A stretch of DNA of 64,000 nucleotides from Phyllostachys edulis (GCA_036346405.1 CM070548.1:91978588-92042587); one strand, 5' to 3'; positions 22,851-35,012 are shown, counted from the first letter of the stretch. A program made the numbers and translations. Notes: generated by a model not told the origin, from the letters alone.

Positions 22851-24443
22851 TTTTAATGCCAGACGTAGTGTCTCTTTAGCCACCTCAAATGCAACTAAGA
22901 AGCTGTTCAAAGATGACGACGACAAACCCGTCAGCAAAACTTAGGTCAGTACATTTCATCCCATATGCTGGTCTTACATAATCGACTCTCCGGTTTGATA
23001 CGCATACATCAGTGTTTAGCGTCTGTCTTAGCATACAACCAAAAGGTCTACAGATTTCTGATGCACTGTATCTTTTTCCAACAAAAAAGGGGGTTCTTGA
23101 AAGTTGCTATAGTTTCAAAGAGTGAAAGGTCATGTTTAGATAATTTATAAATACCGACGTGTTAAAACTAGCATAGAACCACAAACTACCAGTCATTTCC
23201 AATACACCTGCAGATTATATGGTATCATAGTACATAGTTCAGAAAGAAAGAAAAAAATCTGATTCCTTAGCTTGCAGCATTTATACACATATTGAGTTTG
23301 TCTACGTTAGCATTTTCGTGTTTTGGAGACTTTCTCATATCTATATCATACCTTCTTGAATGTAGTGTCTTCACTTAACCAGCCATTCTTGTCTTGATAG
23401 CCTTTGCGAATCACACTTTTTTTTTCTACATCCTCATTTTTCATATCTTTATAGACCAATCATGTGATTTATCTCTACATTTTTCCCTCCTTGCTTCATA
23501 GAACAAGTACATTTCGATATCACAATAGATCCTGACACATGATAGATCCATTATATCCCTCAGAAAAAAACAATGGAAGAAAACAAAATTATGTATTTCC
23601 AATTCCCTGCTTACACACTCAGACCAAAAAAAAAAAAAAACAAAATCCTTACAGAAACAGGGGGAAAAAGATTAAAGAGATACTAACCATATTGTATTAA
23701 ACACAAGCCCTTAATGACTTTCTATCTTGTTTCTTAACTTGCAGATCACATTTACTAGGTCTGATCCAGCGGTGCTAGATTTTTGCTGTATAGCTTTTGG
23801 TCATGCGGTCTTTGCAGATGCTACCACTCAGGAAAACTGTAGGGAGCATTTGTTAGTTATATGCAGTCATGTCTTACTCAGCATAGCACACGTCTATACA
23901 GCATGTATCAAACTGGTATTTGTACTATATCCCAGATCATGCATGCCAACAATACCCCTATAACATCTATGTAAATATGCTTTTGCTCTTATATACCCTG
24001 CTTGAATGTATAACATATGCTCCTTATGCAGTTTTTACCTTATCTCTACTACGCTACTCCTGTATATAAGTGACAAAAAAAACTTCTAATGTCGTCGTTC
24101 ACTATCATCCATATTTGTGGATTTCAACCTGAACAGATAGAATGTTTTAGTCGAAAGATTGTATGGCACCTTCAAATTCACACGTAGTCATGCGATCCAC
24201 GCCATTGGAATCCGTTACGTCATATTCAGAAAAACAAAAGCTTCTCACAACAATATAGATTCAGCGGTGCAGCATCGCGCGCATAAACCTCCTAGTACCT
24301 ATAAACTTGTATCGTCCTATTCTTATTATCGACTTGCCATCCTACAACTTGACTATGAACATGCTACAGGGTCAAAATTTACCAACAGATACAGTCATGA
24401 AGATGTGTAGAAGGCGATTGATGCTCGAATATACTTGAGCTTG
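22851..24443. other. AT-rich intergenic sequence
   Basis: No gene, RNA or named repeat was recognised. It contains a 16-base A-run near 23626 and T-rich tracts. It ends at the 5' end of the Helitron. Confidence 0.4.
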
Positions 24444-25196
24444 TCTTAACTAATAAAGATTTGGGTTTACCCCCGCAGGGGGAAAATCGTCCCACCCAGT
24501 ACACGCACGAAAAAAAACCCTCGTCCTCATCGTCCCACCCCAGTACACCCTCGTCCTCATCGTCCTCATCCTCATCACCCTCGCCCCCCGTCCCTCCCTC
24601 GCATTCGCACCTCACCCCGTCCCACCGACGTGCTGCCCTTGCTAGCCACCACGCCCCTACCCCTAGGTCCTCTAGCCATCTCCCCATCTATCCCTCATAT
24701 CCTTCACGCCCGCGCCCGACGCCGCACAGCCCGCCACACAGGCCATAACCTCCATTGCGTCCGATCTACACTCTCCCCTACAACCACCACCGCCCGTCTG
24801 GTCTTCAGCGCTGCCTCGCTCGCCACCACTCGCCCCATGCCCCATCCTCGATTCGCCCCACCTCGACCGCCAAGACATCCCTTGACTCGACGCTCCCATC
24901 TGCCGCTGTGCCACAACGGCCGTCGCGTCCGATTCGCACTCCCCCTACAACCGCCCCTCGCCCATTCCCCTTTCTTCGTCATCTCTCGCATGCTTCCTCC
25001 TTGCGCAACTTCTGCGCCCCCAACTACCCACGCAACAATTGCGCCCCCACTTCTTCCCCCCACTCCAAGCAGCAATTGCGCCTCGCTCCACTTCTTCCCC
25101 ATCGCCGCGAACCACCCCGCCCCACCCCTAACGCATATGCACCCTGTGATTTTCCTTTGCTAGCGAGTCAGGTCGGAGGGACACAAGCAAGCGACG

Positions 25197-25498
25197 ATGG
25201 CGGTCATGGAGCTATGGGAGACGCTGAAGTAGGCGATCGAGGTATACACGGGGCTATCCCCGGTGGCTTTCTTCACTGCCGTGGCAGTCGCCGCCACGCT
25301 GTACCACATCGTGTCGGGGCTCTTAGCGGCACCGCCCCCACCGCACCCGCGCGAAGTGCTCGAGGCAGAGCCGCTACCACCGCCAGTGCAGTCGAGAGAG
25401 GCCACTAGGAAGGAGCTCCGATAGTACGATGGGTCCAACCCCAAGAAGCCCCTCCTCATGGCCATCAAGGGCCATATCTATGATGTCACACAGAGCAG
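25197..25498 (+). pseudogene. Membrane steroid-binding protein (MAPR family) exon 1, captured and broken
   Basis: From ATG 25197 the frame reads M-A-V-M-E-L-W-E-T-L-K, an in-frame TAG (25230-25232), then A-I-E-V-Y-T-G-L-S-P-V-A-F-F and a hydrophobic anchor (about residues 22-43). A proline-rich linker follows, then a second TAG (25422-25424), Y-D-G-S-N-P-K-K-P-L-L-M-A-I-K-G and I-Y-D-V-T-Q-S-R. This order is that of plant MSBP proteins: a short N-terminus, one membrane helix and a cytochrome-b5-like steroid/heme-binding domain. The exon ends at a plausible donor (AG|GT, 25499), matching the normal exon 1 boundary after the Ser-Arg. Both stops fit single-base changes from Glu or Gln codons. 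The following exon with the rest of the b5 fold is absent. It lies inside the Helitron, consistent with capture. Confidence 0.75.
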
Positions 25499-26288
25499 GT
25501 CTCTTCCTTACCCTGAAACCCTATCTTTTCCTTTGTAATCGCAGTTCTGATGCTTCGATTTTGGGATATGGTTGTCCGGTTATCCTGTAGTCAATAATCG
25601 TCTAACTTTTCGTAGATGTAACCATAAAACTTGTCCTTTTGGATGCTAGGAGTACTCTAGGCGATAAATTTGCTGGGATTTGTGTGAAGTTCGTTGAGTC
25701 TCTCAGTGTATTTGGGGTTCGCCATCGATTAGGGGATAAGGGAGATGGAAATAACGATGTGTTGTTTGATGGTGTACGCTAGGAGTAGATGGTTGGGTGA
25801 TGGAAGGATTTGGTAGCTTTTATCTGCATTATCAGGTTCAGCTTGTTGAGGTCAAAAGAGGTGTCTGTAGAATTTGTTGGCTATCATGGTTGTATGACCT
25901 AGTTGATTATTTTTGGAGAATGCTATTTGGTGCATGCCTTCCAAATACTTATAGTGCACGGCTACAAAGTTGGGAAGAGCAACGAAAACTGGTAATAAAT
26001 CAGTTATCAAATCGAGAGAAAATATCCAAAACCAGATACAAACAAGTTAGAGATCGAGGGAAGCGACAAACTCGAGCAGAAAGTGACAAACTGGTGAGGT
26101 ATTCTTCTTTGGCAATGGCGGTGAGCAATTGAGTTAGGGCTAGGTTTTTGGGTTGACCAAGCTCTCCGACCGTATCACTGGTTGGTAGGCAGGACTGATG
26201 GGGGTGGGAGCAGTGAGGGTACTGTCAGCGAAGCATGGCAAGTGATGGTGTGGGAGCATGGCAAGTGATGGTGTGGGTTTTCTTATTT

Positions 26289-27062
26289 TCTTAACTAATA
26301 AAGATTGGGGTTTATCCTGTGCAGCGGTAGTTTCGTCCTTCACGCCATCCCGCGCACAAACAAAGGGGTATGGGTGTTTGTCTTCACACCACAGTTTCGC
26401 TCAGTAACCACTTGAACTTGGTGTTTGTTTTTAGTTAGTTGCACCGAATTGTACGGTTACTGCCAGGCTAAATGTGGCTCCTCCATCGGTTGTCAATGCA
26501 AGCTCGAGCGAAGTATCCTTAGATGAGAAGAGTAATTCCTTTGTGTTGTTTATCTCAATGTATATTTTACGGTTGACAAAATTCTGTTCATTCAATATCT
26601 CTTCATCTTATATATCTCACTAGAAGGATATTAGCTTTCCTCGGTGCTAGATCATTAGCCACTGGCATACTGAAGAGCAGTCTTGTATTTGCTGAAGGTA
26701 TGGCCATGATACTTATCATGAAGCAGTTATTAACTTACTTTCAATGTGCATAATATTCTAACAACCTAAAATCATCTGTAGGTTGTCAGGGGAAACAGTG
26801 TTGTCATGATCGAGCACTAGAGCCAGTTGCCAAATCGCAGTGAATTCCCTGTCATCTTTCTGATTCAATAGTTATAGAGTTGGTACTGTGAAAACTTATG
26901 TATATGCAATTGATGTTCCTGTTGTACCTTAACTAATATTTTTCGAAGCATTATGAATTGAATGTGGAAGGTTAGTTGATTTCCTTTCCAAATTACAGAT
27001 TTGCTACAACAATGTTTCTCAACTGAGTTATGGTTTGTTGCAACGCACGAATATCGTACTAG
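26289..27062 (+). mobile_element. Second Helitron 5' terminus sharing the same 3' end
   Basis: TCTTAACTAATAAAGATTGG recurs here, 1.85 kb downstream of the first copy, and similarity begins at exactly the same TC. A unit from 26289 to 27062 would be a short Helitron of 774 bp nested in or abutting the larger one. Its middle has T-rich intron-like and exon-like parts but no recognised domain. Confidence 0.5.
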
Positions 27063-27998
27063 TGATAATGATAAGTGATAAGTGAGTTTTGTCTTGTACA
27101 CCGGCGCTAGCTCATTGTCTCGACTCTCGATGCACGTGACGTCTGGCGATAGTATTTTTTTATATATATAATTAGGTCTGGCGATAGTAGCTTGGTAAGT
27201 TAGCAACACGTGACGTGACCGTAAGATTACTCCTCCAACCGCTCCCTGCCATGTGGGGCCGCAATCTAACGGTGGAAGCGCCCCACCAGACGGCGCCCCT
27301 GACCCGGGCGCGTTAACTCCCGGTCCCGCTACCCATCTCGACCGTCTATACGCCTCAATTTCCGCTCCGCACATCCGCTCCGTCCACGTGCATGACAAAA
27401 CGTCGTGTGCACTTCCCGGTGCTGCCCACCAAGCCTCCCGCCGGTTACGTGGACACGTCCGCCGAACATTAACAGTGCCGCGCGCACCACCGACGCGAGG
27501 GCCGAAAATAACTTCCACGTCCCCACGAATAGCTCCTCCGCCTCCCCTGCTTCCGAGGCCCCCGACCCGGCCGAGATCCACCCGCCGGTGCGACGAAACC
27601 GCCGGTCTCCGGCGGGCTCTGCTGGCCTTGGGAAAGATCTTGGGCGCGGTGTGAACAGAGGCGGCGTCTTTTGGTTGGTGCCTTGCCGTGGTTTCCTCGC
27701 CAAGATATATTCGGCCGTTTAAGGAAGGTGATAAGGCGAGAAGGCCGAGAATTGGGAAATAACTGCTGGATTGGCACTGGGGGCGCTTCATTCCCTCGCC
27801 ATTTCTGGCCGATTCGGGGCCCTCATTGGACGCGGGGGCAGCGTTTATATAGAGCGCCCAGGCAAGGTGGCGGCTTCGGCTGCGTTGAGTGGAGACGATG
27901 CGATTCCTTGGAGTTCTTGGTGGATTTTGAGGTGCGTGGGCTCGGATGCTTCTTGGATAGGCTCGTCCTGCACTTGTTCGACGGGGCGCAAGGCGGCG
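27063..27998 (+). promoter_or_regulatory. Promoter and 5' UTR of the O-fucosyltransferase gene
   Basis: The GC content rises toward the start codon, as in many grass genes. G-box/ABRE-like CACGTGAC words occur near 27134 and 27208, and CCACGTG near 27381. A direct repeat of GTCTGGCGATAGTA (27140 and 27174) flanks an AT-rich 20-base spacer. TATA candidate TTTATATAG lies at 27844-27852. Open frames on both strands here are low-complexity and not supported as genes. Confidence 0.5.
27844..27852 (+). promoter_or_regulatory. Candidate TATA box of the O-fucosyltransferase gene
   Basis: TTTATATAG in a GC-rich context about 150 bp before the start codon. Transcription would begin near 27875, giving a 5' UTR of about 120 bases. 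Confidence 0.5.
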
Positions 27999-30900
27999 AT
28001 GGGGCTTAAGGTGGCCGGGGGCGGCGGGGCGAGCAAGCTCAGGTGCCCGTCGGTGGCCGCGCTGGCGAGGTCGCGCATGAAGCTGTGGTTGCTGCGCGCC
28101 ACGACGACGGTGCTGCTGTGGACGTGCGTCGTGCAGCTCACGGCCGTCGGGGACACGTGGGGCCCGCGCGTCCTAAAGGGGTGGCCGTCGTGCCGGACGC
28201 CGCCGGAGGCTGCCTCCGCGGTCGCCACCACGCGGCTCGCAATGCCGAAGCCCGTCGTGCGGAAGGCCGCGTTGCCTCCGAAGAGTGAGTACTACTGCTC
28301 TGCTTCACTTGGTCATTCTTAGACATTGACATGGATTTGTAGAATCGCCCAATGCCGGTGGTGATGTTTCTGCCAATGCGTTGCGCCTATTATTTGGTTG
28401 AATAATCCGAGTAGTCGTGCTGTTCTTGGGATTGCGATTTGCTGATGAGCTATCCAAAGATCATACCTTTTTGGTGCGCTTGGGACTGTTCACGAGTGGC
28501 TACTCTTCATGGTTTTCAATGGAAGCATTTTTTAACAAAATTTTCAGCTGCAAATTGAAATCCTGTAGGTAATTGGTTAATCATTTCCCATGGAGGAAAA
28601 GGAACATGTACCAACATTTGGTGGCTTTCAAACACAATATTTATAGGTTAGCCTTTACCTTTTTGGTACAAAAAAATTGTAGTGCATTTAGGAACTCACA
28701 CGAGTGGCCACAACCTTAGTTTGCTCAATTAAGAGCTTGGTTTAGCTTTTTTTTTTGCAGAAAATACTATGTAGCTCCGATAATGTGATGATTCTCTGTG
28801 CTGTAGGAGACGGTCTCACATGATATCCTTTATTTCAGTTCGATATCAATTGATATGGTTAATTCTACATTTACTTTGAACTCTAAGGAGCGTAAATGTT
28901 AGATATGCTTGTTTATTGAACTTTCTTGGATAGCTTTTCAAATCCTCACATAATTGTTAATAGTCATCGAATGTTTAGTATGATTGGTAAAGTCTGTTTA
29001 TTATCTTTCCTTTTGCCCGTTTGCTACTCATGAAGTTCAACTCCTTCAAAATCTATGATCCATAACAAGTAATTGTGTTTGTATGCTCTAGGTGCTCTTG
29101 ATTTGCCTAATATTTTGTTGTTTTCATTTACTGTTAGGAATTTATAGGAACAATGGTTATTTGATTGTTTCATGCAATGGTGGGCTCAACCAAATGCGAG
29201 CAGCTGTAAGCAACTTGAAAAACCCTACTTTTAGGCATTTACTAATCTTCCATCAGATAATCCTTTGTAACATCTAACACTGCACATTTGTGTTCTTTTC
29301 CCTGTTCAATCAGATTTGTGATATGGTTGTCATTGCAAAATATTTGAATGTGACCTTATTAGTGCCCGAGTTGGATAAGACATCCTTTTGGAATGACCCA
29401 AGGTGCATTTGCTGTTCTTGATACAATTTTTCTTTTCCCTGTTCCTTTTTGGCTTTTTTTAAAAAAAATTCCTGGCATAATTAGTGTTTTTATGCTTATC
29501 TATGTGACAATATAGTTATTGAAACATCCTTTTCTTTTGCTTGTGCCTTGTAGTGAGTTTCAGGATATATTTGATGTTGAACATTTTATAACTTCTCTAA
29601 GAGACGAGGTTCGTATACTGAGAGAATTGCCACCGAGGGTAAAGCGAAGAGTGGAACTAGGAATGTTTCACTCAATGCCACCCGTTAGCTGGTCAGATAT
29701 CTCCTATTACCATAACCAGGTAAGATGTATATTTTGTCATGCGTCGTTACTCCTCAGAATGTTACCATTTGGTGAAAAGGCTGACTGTTATTCATTCTAC
29801 ACAGATTCTTCCTTTGGTTCGGAAGTACAAGGTTCTCAATCTGAATAGAACTGATGCTAGGCTAGCAAATAACGGTCTACCTTTGGAGATCCAGAAGTTG
29901 CGTTGCCGAGTGAATTATGCTTCACTGAAATTCACCTTTCAAATTAAAGAATTGGGCAGGCGAGTAATTAGAATGCTCCGCCAGAATGGCCCCTTCTTGG
30001 TTCTTCATTTACGATATGAAATGGATATGCTGGCTTTCTCTGGCTGTACTGAAGGTTGCACTCGTGAAGAGGCAGAAGAGCTCACAAGAATGAGGTAAAA
30101 TTTGTTCACTCTCTTACCATTCATTCCAGTCACTTAATTCATGCAGATTATTTTGACCCTTTTTTTAAGAAGATTATTTTGACTTTGAGTGAGGTCTTAT
30201 AAAAGTACATTGTGTTTCGTTGCATATTAACAGTTGAGTTACTCAATGGCCTCAGGTATGCTTACCCATGGTGGAAAGAGAAAGTAATTAACTCTTACGC
30301 AAAAAGAAAAGATGGACTTTGCCCTTTGACGCCAGAGGAGATTGCTCTTGTCCTCAGAGCATTGGACATTGACAGAAGTATGCAAATATATATTGCAGCT
30401 GGAGAAATATATGGTGGAAAACGCAGAATGGCTTCTCTTACTTCAGCGTATCCCAACGTGGTATGGACCGAATGGTGCATATGCATCTATGATGACATCA
30501 CTGCTGTATTATACTATCATTACTCTGCATCTCTCTTTTTCCCTTTTTTGCTGATGTGTTGACAACGATGCATAGGTGAGAAAAGAGACACTTCTGGAAC
30601 CATCTGATCTCATGTTCTTTCAGAACCATTCATCACAGATGGCAGCGCTGGATTACTTGGTATCACTGGAAAGTGATATATTTGTTCCAACATATGATGG
30701 TAATATGGCTAAAGTTGTTGAGGGACATCGCAGGTATATATTCCACTTGGTCATACACTCGTGCTTCTATTTTGTCAATACATTATTAGACCTGAACATT
30801 TTCATACCTCTATTACCATACTGCATGACCTGCATGCTAGATTTGAACATTGTCAATCCTTTTTAACCTTTTTTTCGCAACCTATGCTCTTCATGGAGAA

Positions 30901-31245
30901 ATTTATGTGCTTTATTGTTAAAAGATCTCTTCTTTTGGGATATAGCCGATTGCTGACTTGTGGATATACAGTAACATATTTTGTGTCACTTGCTGATACA
31001 GGTTCATAGGTTTCAAGAAAACAATCCTATTGGATCGAAAACTAATTGTTGAGCTAGTCGATCAATACAGCAGTGGTTCTTTGCCGTGGGATGAGTTCTC
31101 TTCATTAATCAAGGCTGTCCATGCAAATCGGATGGGAGCAGCTACAAGAAGAACAGTGATTCCTGACAAACCCAAGGAAGAGGACTACTTCTATGCTAAC
31201 CCTCAAGAGTGCTTGCGAGATCCCAATATGTTGCGGACATCCTGA
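27999..31245 (+). CDS. O-fucosyltransferase family protein (8 exons, 501 aa)
   Basis: Exons 27999-28284, 29138-29205, 29314-29402, 29554-29719, 29805-30094, 30256-30460, 30576-30733 and 31002-31245 join in frame with GT...AG introns and end at TGA. The protein has a basic N-terminus and one signal-anchor helix (residues about 30-50), giving a type II Golgi membrane topology. The plant O-fucosyltransferase fold (PF10250 type) follows: S-C-N-G-G-L-N-Q-M-R (107-116), V-P-E-L-D-K-T-S-F-W, F-D-V-E-H-F, H-L-R-Y-E-M-D-M-L-A-F-S-G-C (271-284, the likely sugar-nucleotide and catalytic block), A-G-E-I-Y-G-G (about 347-353) and the F-V-P-T-Y-D-G-N-M-A segment. Family members transfer sugars, often fucose, to proteins or wall glycans; the exact substrate here is unknown. 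Start chosen as the only in-frame ATG before the anchor. Length is normal and no lesions are seen. Confidence 0.9.
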
Positions 31246-31510
31246 TATTTTTCTTGTCAGAACTCAGTGCATGCTCATGCCATTCTTTGCGGAACATGAC
31301 ATGGCCGAACTAGGATGATTCGTTGTTTCTTCCGAGCTGAGTCAAACGGCAAGGCATCGCCAGGAGCTCAGCTTGGGCTGCAGAGAAGGCCTGTGGATGG
31401 AAGCAGAAAGGACGGAGCTGTTGGCTTGAGTGTACTTGGTACATAGACGTTATAGAATGGAGAGGTAGGTTCGTTAATTACGCCAATAAAGAGCTGATAT
31501 TCTTGTATAG
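31246..31510 (+). other. 3' UTR with poly(A) signal of the O-fucosyltransferase gene
   Basis: Follows the stop codon. AATAAA at 31485-31490 is a canonical near-upstream element, so cleavage is expected around 31510. No coding content. Confidence 0.5.
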
Positions 31511-34500
31511 ATGGTGAGAGCGAGAGGCTACATTCATTCCCATAGGAACGTTATTTATCTCGAAGGAAATCAGGATAAAAGAACAGAGTTCAGGTTTACC
31601 TGTTTCGCCCAGAATTGCATGACATAACATTGCTCCTGATATCCTCTCTATCTTCTATAAATTTTTTACTTAATACACTGTTCCAGCAGTCAGAACAGAT
31701 GCTGATGGTATAGTATGTCCTGAAAGTGGAGTAGAATGCACGCTGACGGATCTTTTTTAACGACTCTTGTGCATCGAGTTACCACATGTATTTGCGCTCA
31801 TCCACTTGTCAACGTGCGAGTCCGTGCGTCTTGTTTTCAGTGATGATTAAGATAGGATTTTTTTGCGAGAATTAAGATAGGATTAACATTGATGCAAGCA
31901 AGAGCAATCCTAGTACAAAATACTGTACTCCTATTACTACGCCATTGTCTAGTACTACAGTATTATGTAAATTGTCAGTAGCGGCATAATACCACTACCA
32001 CTTGTACTATTCAGATGATAACATCACTGATGAGATCCAGTTTCGGGATGATAGATTCCCATTTTCCTACGCTCCAATTTCGATGGGACGCAACAACTAT
32101 TTCTTCGGACGCCAAAAAGGCGCGCATCACCCTAGTAATCGGACCAGTGTGCTACCGCTCCCGCCCCCCGCCGGCCGCTGTCGTTGCTCTGCCATCGGCA
32201 GCGCCTCTCCCCCCCTCTTCTTGATCTCGCCGAGGGAGCATGATTGGCGTCGAGTCGTCTGTGGTCGTTGAGGTGGCAGCAAGCCTCCCGCAGACCTCCG
32301 GAGTCATGGAGCTGCGCTCTCATCTTGGCCGAAGCTCATGGCCCACCGGCACCTTCCCCTAGAGTCCAAATCTAGATCTGGCCCCTAGTCATCGATTGCC
32401 GCGCCACAACCCCTCTTCCCCCTGCGCAAACGCTCTGCCCAGGGGTGACAACCACCCGCCGATGCTACCACCGGTCGTGGGCTCGGCGGCGCCAACGCCG
32501 AGGAGTCTGTCGTGCGGGGAGCCGCCGTCTTTGCACGCATCGGGAGGAACCCCGTGGTCCTCGGTGCTCCACGCCGGGGAGGTCCACCCCCCGCCGATGC
32601 TGCCACCGGCCCGCCAGCGTGGCCGCAGCGGACGTGGGCTCGGTGGGTGTCGGTATCGTGGGAGACCATCGACCATCGGCGTCGGGTGAAACCGTCGCAA
32701 GTGGAGCCGCGAATCGTCTTAGCATGTGCCAAGTGGATCCCCGTATCTCTATCGAGCAGCGACCACGTTTGCGTCGCGATGTCTCGTGCTCACCACTGCC
32801 CGACTGTTAGGGCACATCCGTGCGAGTCCTCAGCACCTTCATCGGCAAGTTCATCCAGAGATCATCCTGCCACAGCAAGAGAAGTCTCCTCACCTCCGCC
32901 CCAGAGCCCCTGCCCCCTGGCTCTCGTTGTGCGCTCACCGGTCTGTGTGAGATGGAAGGAGAAGGTTGGCCTCCCATACTACTATGCTAGGGACACCCCA
33001 AGTGTAGTCGTTGTCCTAAGGAGTAGCAGGGAGGCCATTGGAAGAGCTCGAGTAGGGGGCTATTGCCGTTGGAAGAGCCCAAGAAGAGCGCACGACTGTT
33101 CGGCCCCGTTCGTAGCAGTTGGTCCAGTCCACTTTGAATGAGCCGTGTGGGCAGAGGGGGAGAGGAGTCAGAGTTATCGTTATTTGGTTCTGCATCGTCA
33201 ACTGTTGTCGCCGAGAGGAAGAATCATTTGCTCACCTAATTCATTCGAAGCTCCTCGTTGGTGGCCCTGTCAGCGTGTGGAGCAACCTTGCACCTGCTTC
33301 TATTCTTCTCTCTCAAGCCTATGTTAGGATGATCCTCTACACTATCCGGTTTTAACCAGTTCGAAGCTTCAGTGTGTTGGATGGGAGGTGTTGCTCTTCT
33401 CTTAGCTATGATGTGTGTGTTCGACAGAGCTGATTGGTGTTAGGGTGTGGTTACAGTTTATAGTTGGTGTCTCTAGCTCTGGTGCTATTGATAGGGTGTT
33501 ACAAGACGTGTCCAGTTATGAGTTCTCTCGTCGGAGATGTTTTCCTGTCAAGGTGTATCTTTTTTATTTTATTTTGTTTTCTCCAAGTTTATTGATTCAA
33601 AGAGCAGCTCTAGTGCCTCTTCATCGAAAAAGAACAAAGAAACCACCGTTACAAGTAGATACGGGGGCCTTTCTTCTTTTCTTTTTTTCCGAGGGTGATG
33701 CGCGCGCATCTGGCACGGGGAGTCGAGGACGTCTAGGCGCGCAGCCGCAACCGCGCCACTACGCAACCTCTCCGGCTCCCCATGGCCTCCACTGCAATGC
33801 CTAGTGCTTGACATCTCAGTGCGACTTGAATGTCGATCCCTAGATGCATGCATTGTGCTGCCTTGGAGTAATCGCTAACGTGCGAGCTCGTGCACGCGCC
33901 TTGTTTTCAGCGAGCATTTAATATGGAGTAAGGAAAAATCGACGAAGAGAGGGCTATACTTCCCGTCTATAGTCAAAATTGGACTATAATTGCACCAAAA
34001 AAAAAACACTTCGAACCACCGAACCCGGGCGGTGAGAACGAAAACATTTTAATTGTAAATATTAACTGGAGGTATATATCGCAAAATTCTAGTGATGCAA
34101 AACTCATAGCTAACAGCAGCAGCCAAATCATATTTGTACTTCAAATATACGCAAGAACATAATTGTAACAAAGTACAGTATGACTCAATGAGGAATAGGA
34201 AGCAACGTAGAAATGAATGTGCCTAGCACTCATGGGTCCAATTCTAATACGAACACCTCGCTCTCACCAGGCCGCTGGAGCATCTTTCCCTACAACTATT
34301 TTGTGACACTTTCAAACAACCGCGCACTAGTGGTGGTGAAAGTACCACAAAATTAGTTGCAAGAGGAAATCAAACTTAGATGTACTTCCAAGTGGGGTTT
34401 TGCAAATTTGCCTAAACTATCTATAGATCTTTTTAAAAGGTAAATTAGCTATGCTTTTATTCTGGGAGGCAAACTAGCTATAATTCCTTTACGTCTTAAG

Positions 34501-34665
34501 CTATACTTCCCACCATGGCCCAGCCTTGGGTACCCGCCCAAGGCCCAACACAAACGAGGGCTTAATCCGTATGTATCTAAAGGTATGTACATAGATAATG
34601 ATATACCCAGACTATTTACTAGTATTGGATAATATCTGTATGAGCAGCGTTACCACCAACAAGCA
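31511..34665. other. Intergenic region with a GC-rich, gene-like but unassigned block
   Basis: The block 32080-33130 is GC-rich with many overlapping frames on both strands and no recognised domain. It then grades to T-rich sequence. Imperfect copies of AACGTGCGAGTCCGTGC followed by TTGTTTTCAG occur near 31813 and 33878 and bracket the block, hinting at an inserted or duplicated segment. It could be a decayed transposon carrying GC-rich exon pieces. Nothing firm is visible at 33900-34665. Confidence 0.3.
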
Positions 34666-34676
34666 ATTGAGAAAAG

Positions 34677-35001
34677 AATTTTTTTTCAAATAATCTATTT
34701 TTTATTATTAATTCCAACATTATATCTGCGATAATATTTTTTACAGAAATATACTTCAGTCGCTCAACGGTTGAGCGACTGGGACACTTGTCGCCCAACG
34801 GGCACAATGCATGCCCGGCTAGATAAGTGAGCTACACACTAGAACCAACCGTTGAGCGACAAGTGTCCCGATCGCTCAGCGGTTGAGTTGATCGATCGCT
34901 CAACGGTTGAGCGACAGGAGTATATTTCTGTGAAAAACATTATCGCAGGTATAATGTTGTAATTAATAATAAAAAATAGATTATTTGAAAAAAAACAAAT
35001 C
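34677..35001. mobile_element. Foldback MITE (325 bp), Mutator-like duplication
   Basis: The two arms are nearly perfect inverted repeats. Both carry TTTTTTTTCAAATAATCTAT, TTTTATTATTAATT, CAACATTATA and CAGAAATATACT, giving a stem of roughly 100 bp. The element is flanked by the direct repeat ATTGAGAAAAG at 34666-34676 and 35002-35012. A duplication of 9-11 bp fits Mutator-type MITEs better than hAT (8 bp) or Stowaway (TA). The loop side carries several copies of the palindrome CGCTCAACGGTTGAGCG. No coding capacity. Confidence 0.8.
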
Positions 35002-35012
35002 ATTGAGAAAAG

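Larger units (their letters stand above)
24444..27062 (+). mobile_element. Non-autonomous Helitron carrying gene fragments (2.6 kb)
   Basis: The 5' end reads TCTTAACTAATAAAGATT, fitting the Helitron TC terminus. The 3' end reads GTTGCAACGCACGAATATCG then TACTAG, followed by T, matching the CTRR terminus and the GTTGCAACGCACG block common to grass Helitrons. No Rep or helicase is present. Inside are a GC-rich exon-like block (24480-25140), exon 1 of a membrane steroid-binding protein gene (25197-25498), intron-like sequence, a second copy of the 5' end at 26289, and T-rich segments to the 3' end. The base before the 5' end is G rather than the A expected from AT-target insertion, which lowers certainty of the exact boundary. 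Confidence 0.6.

Noticed and set aside
24461..25163. Pro/Ser/Thr-rich open frames before the MSBP exon
   Set aside because: Several overlapping frames on both strands with biased composition and no domain; treated as captured untranslated or decayed exon sequence.
26865..27791. Minus-strand open frame of 308 codons
   Set aside because: It crosses the Helitron 3' end and the promoter of the O-fucosyltransferase gene and has no recognisable domain.
32385..33141. Overlapping GC-rich open frames of 100-209 codons
   Set aside because: Frames on both strands are equally long, lack recognised motifs and have Arg/Pro/Ser bias; no gene could be supported.
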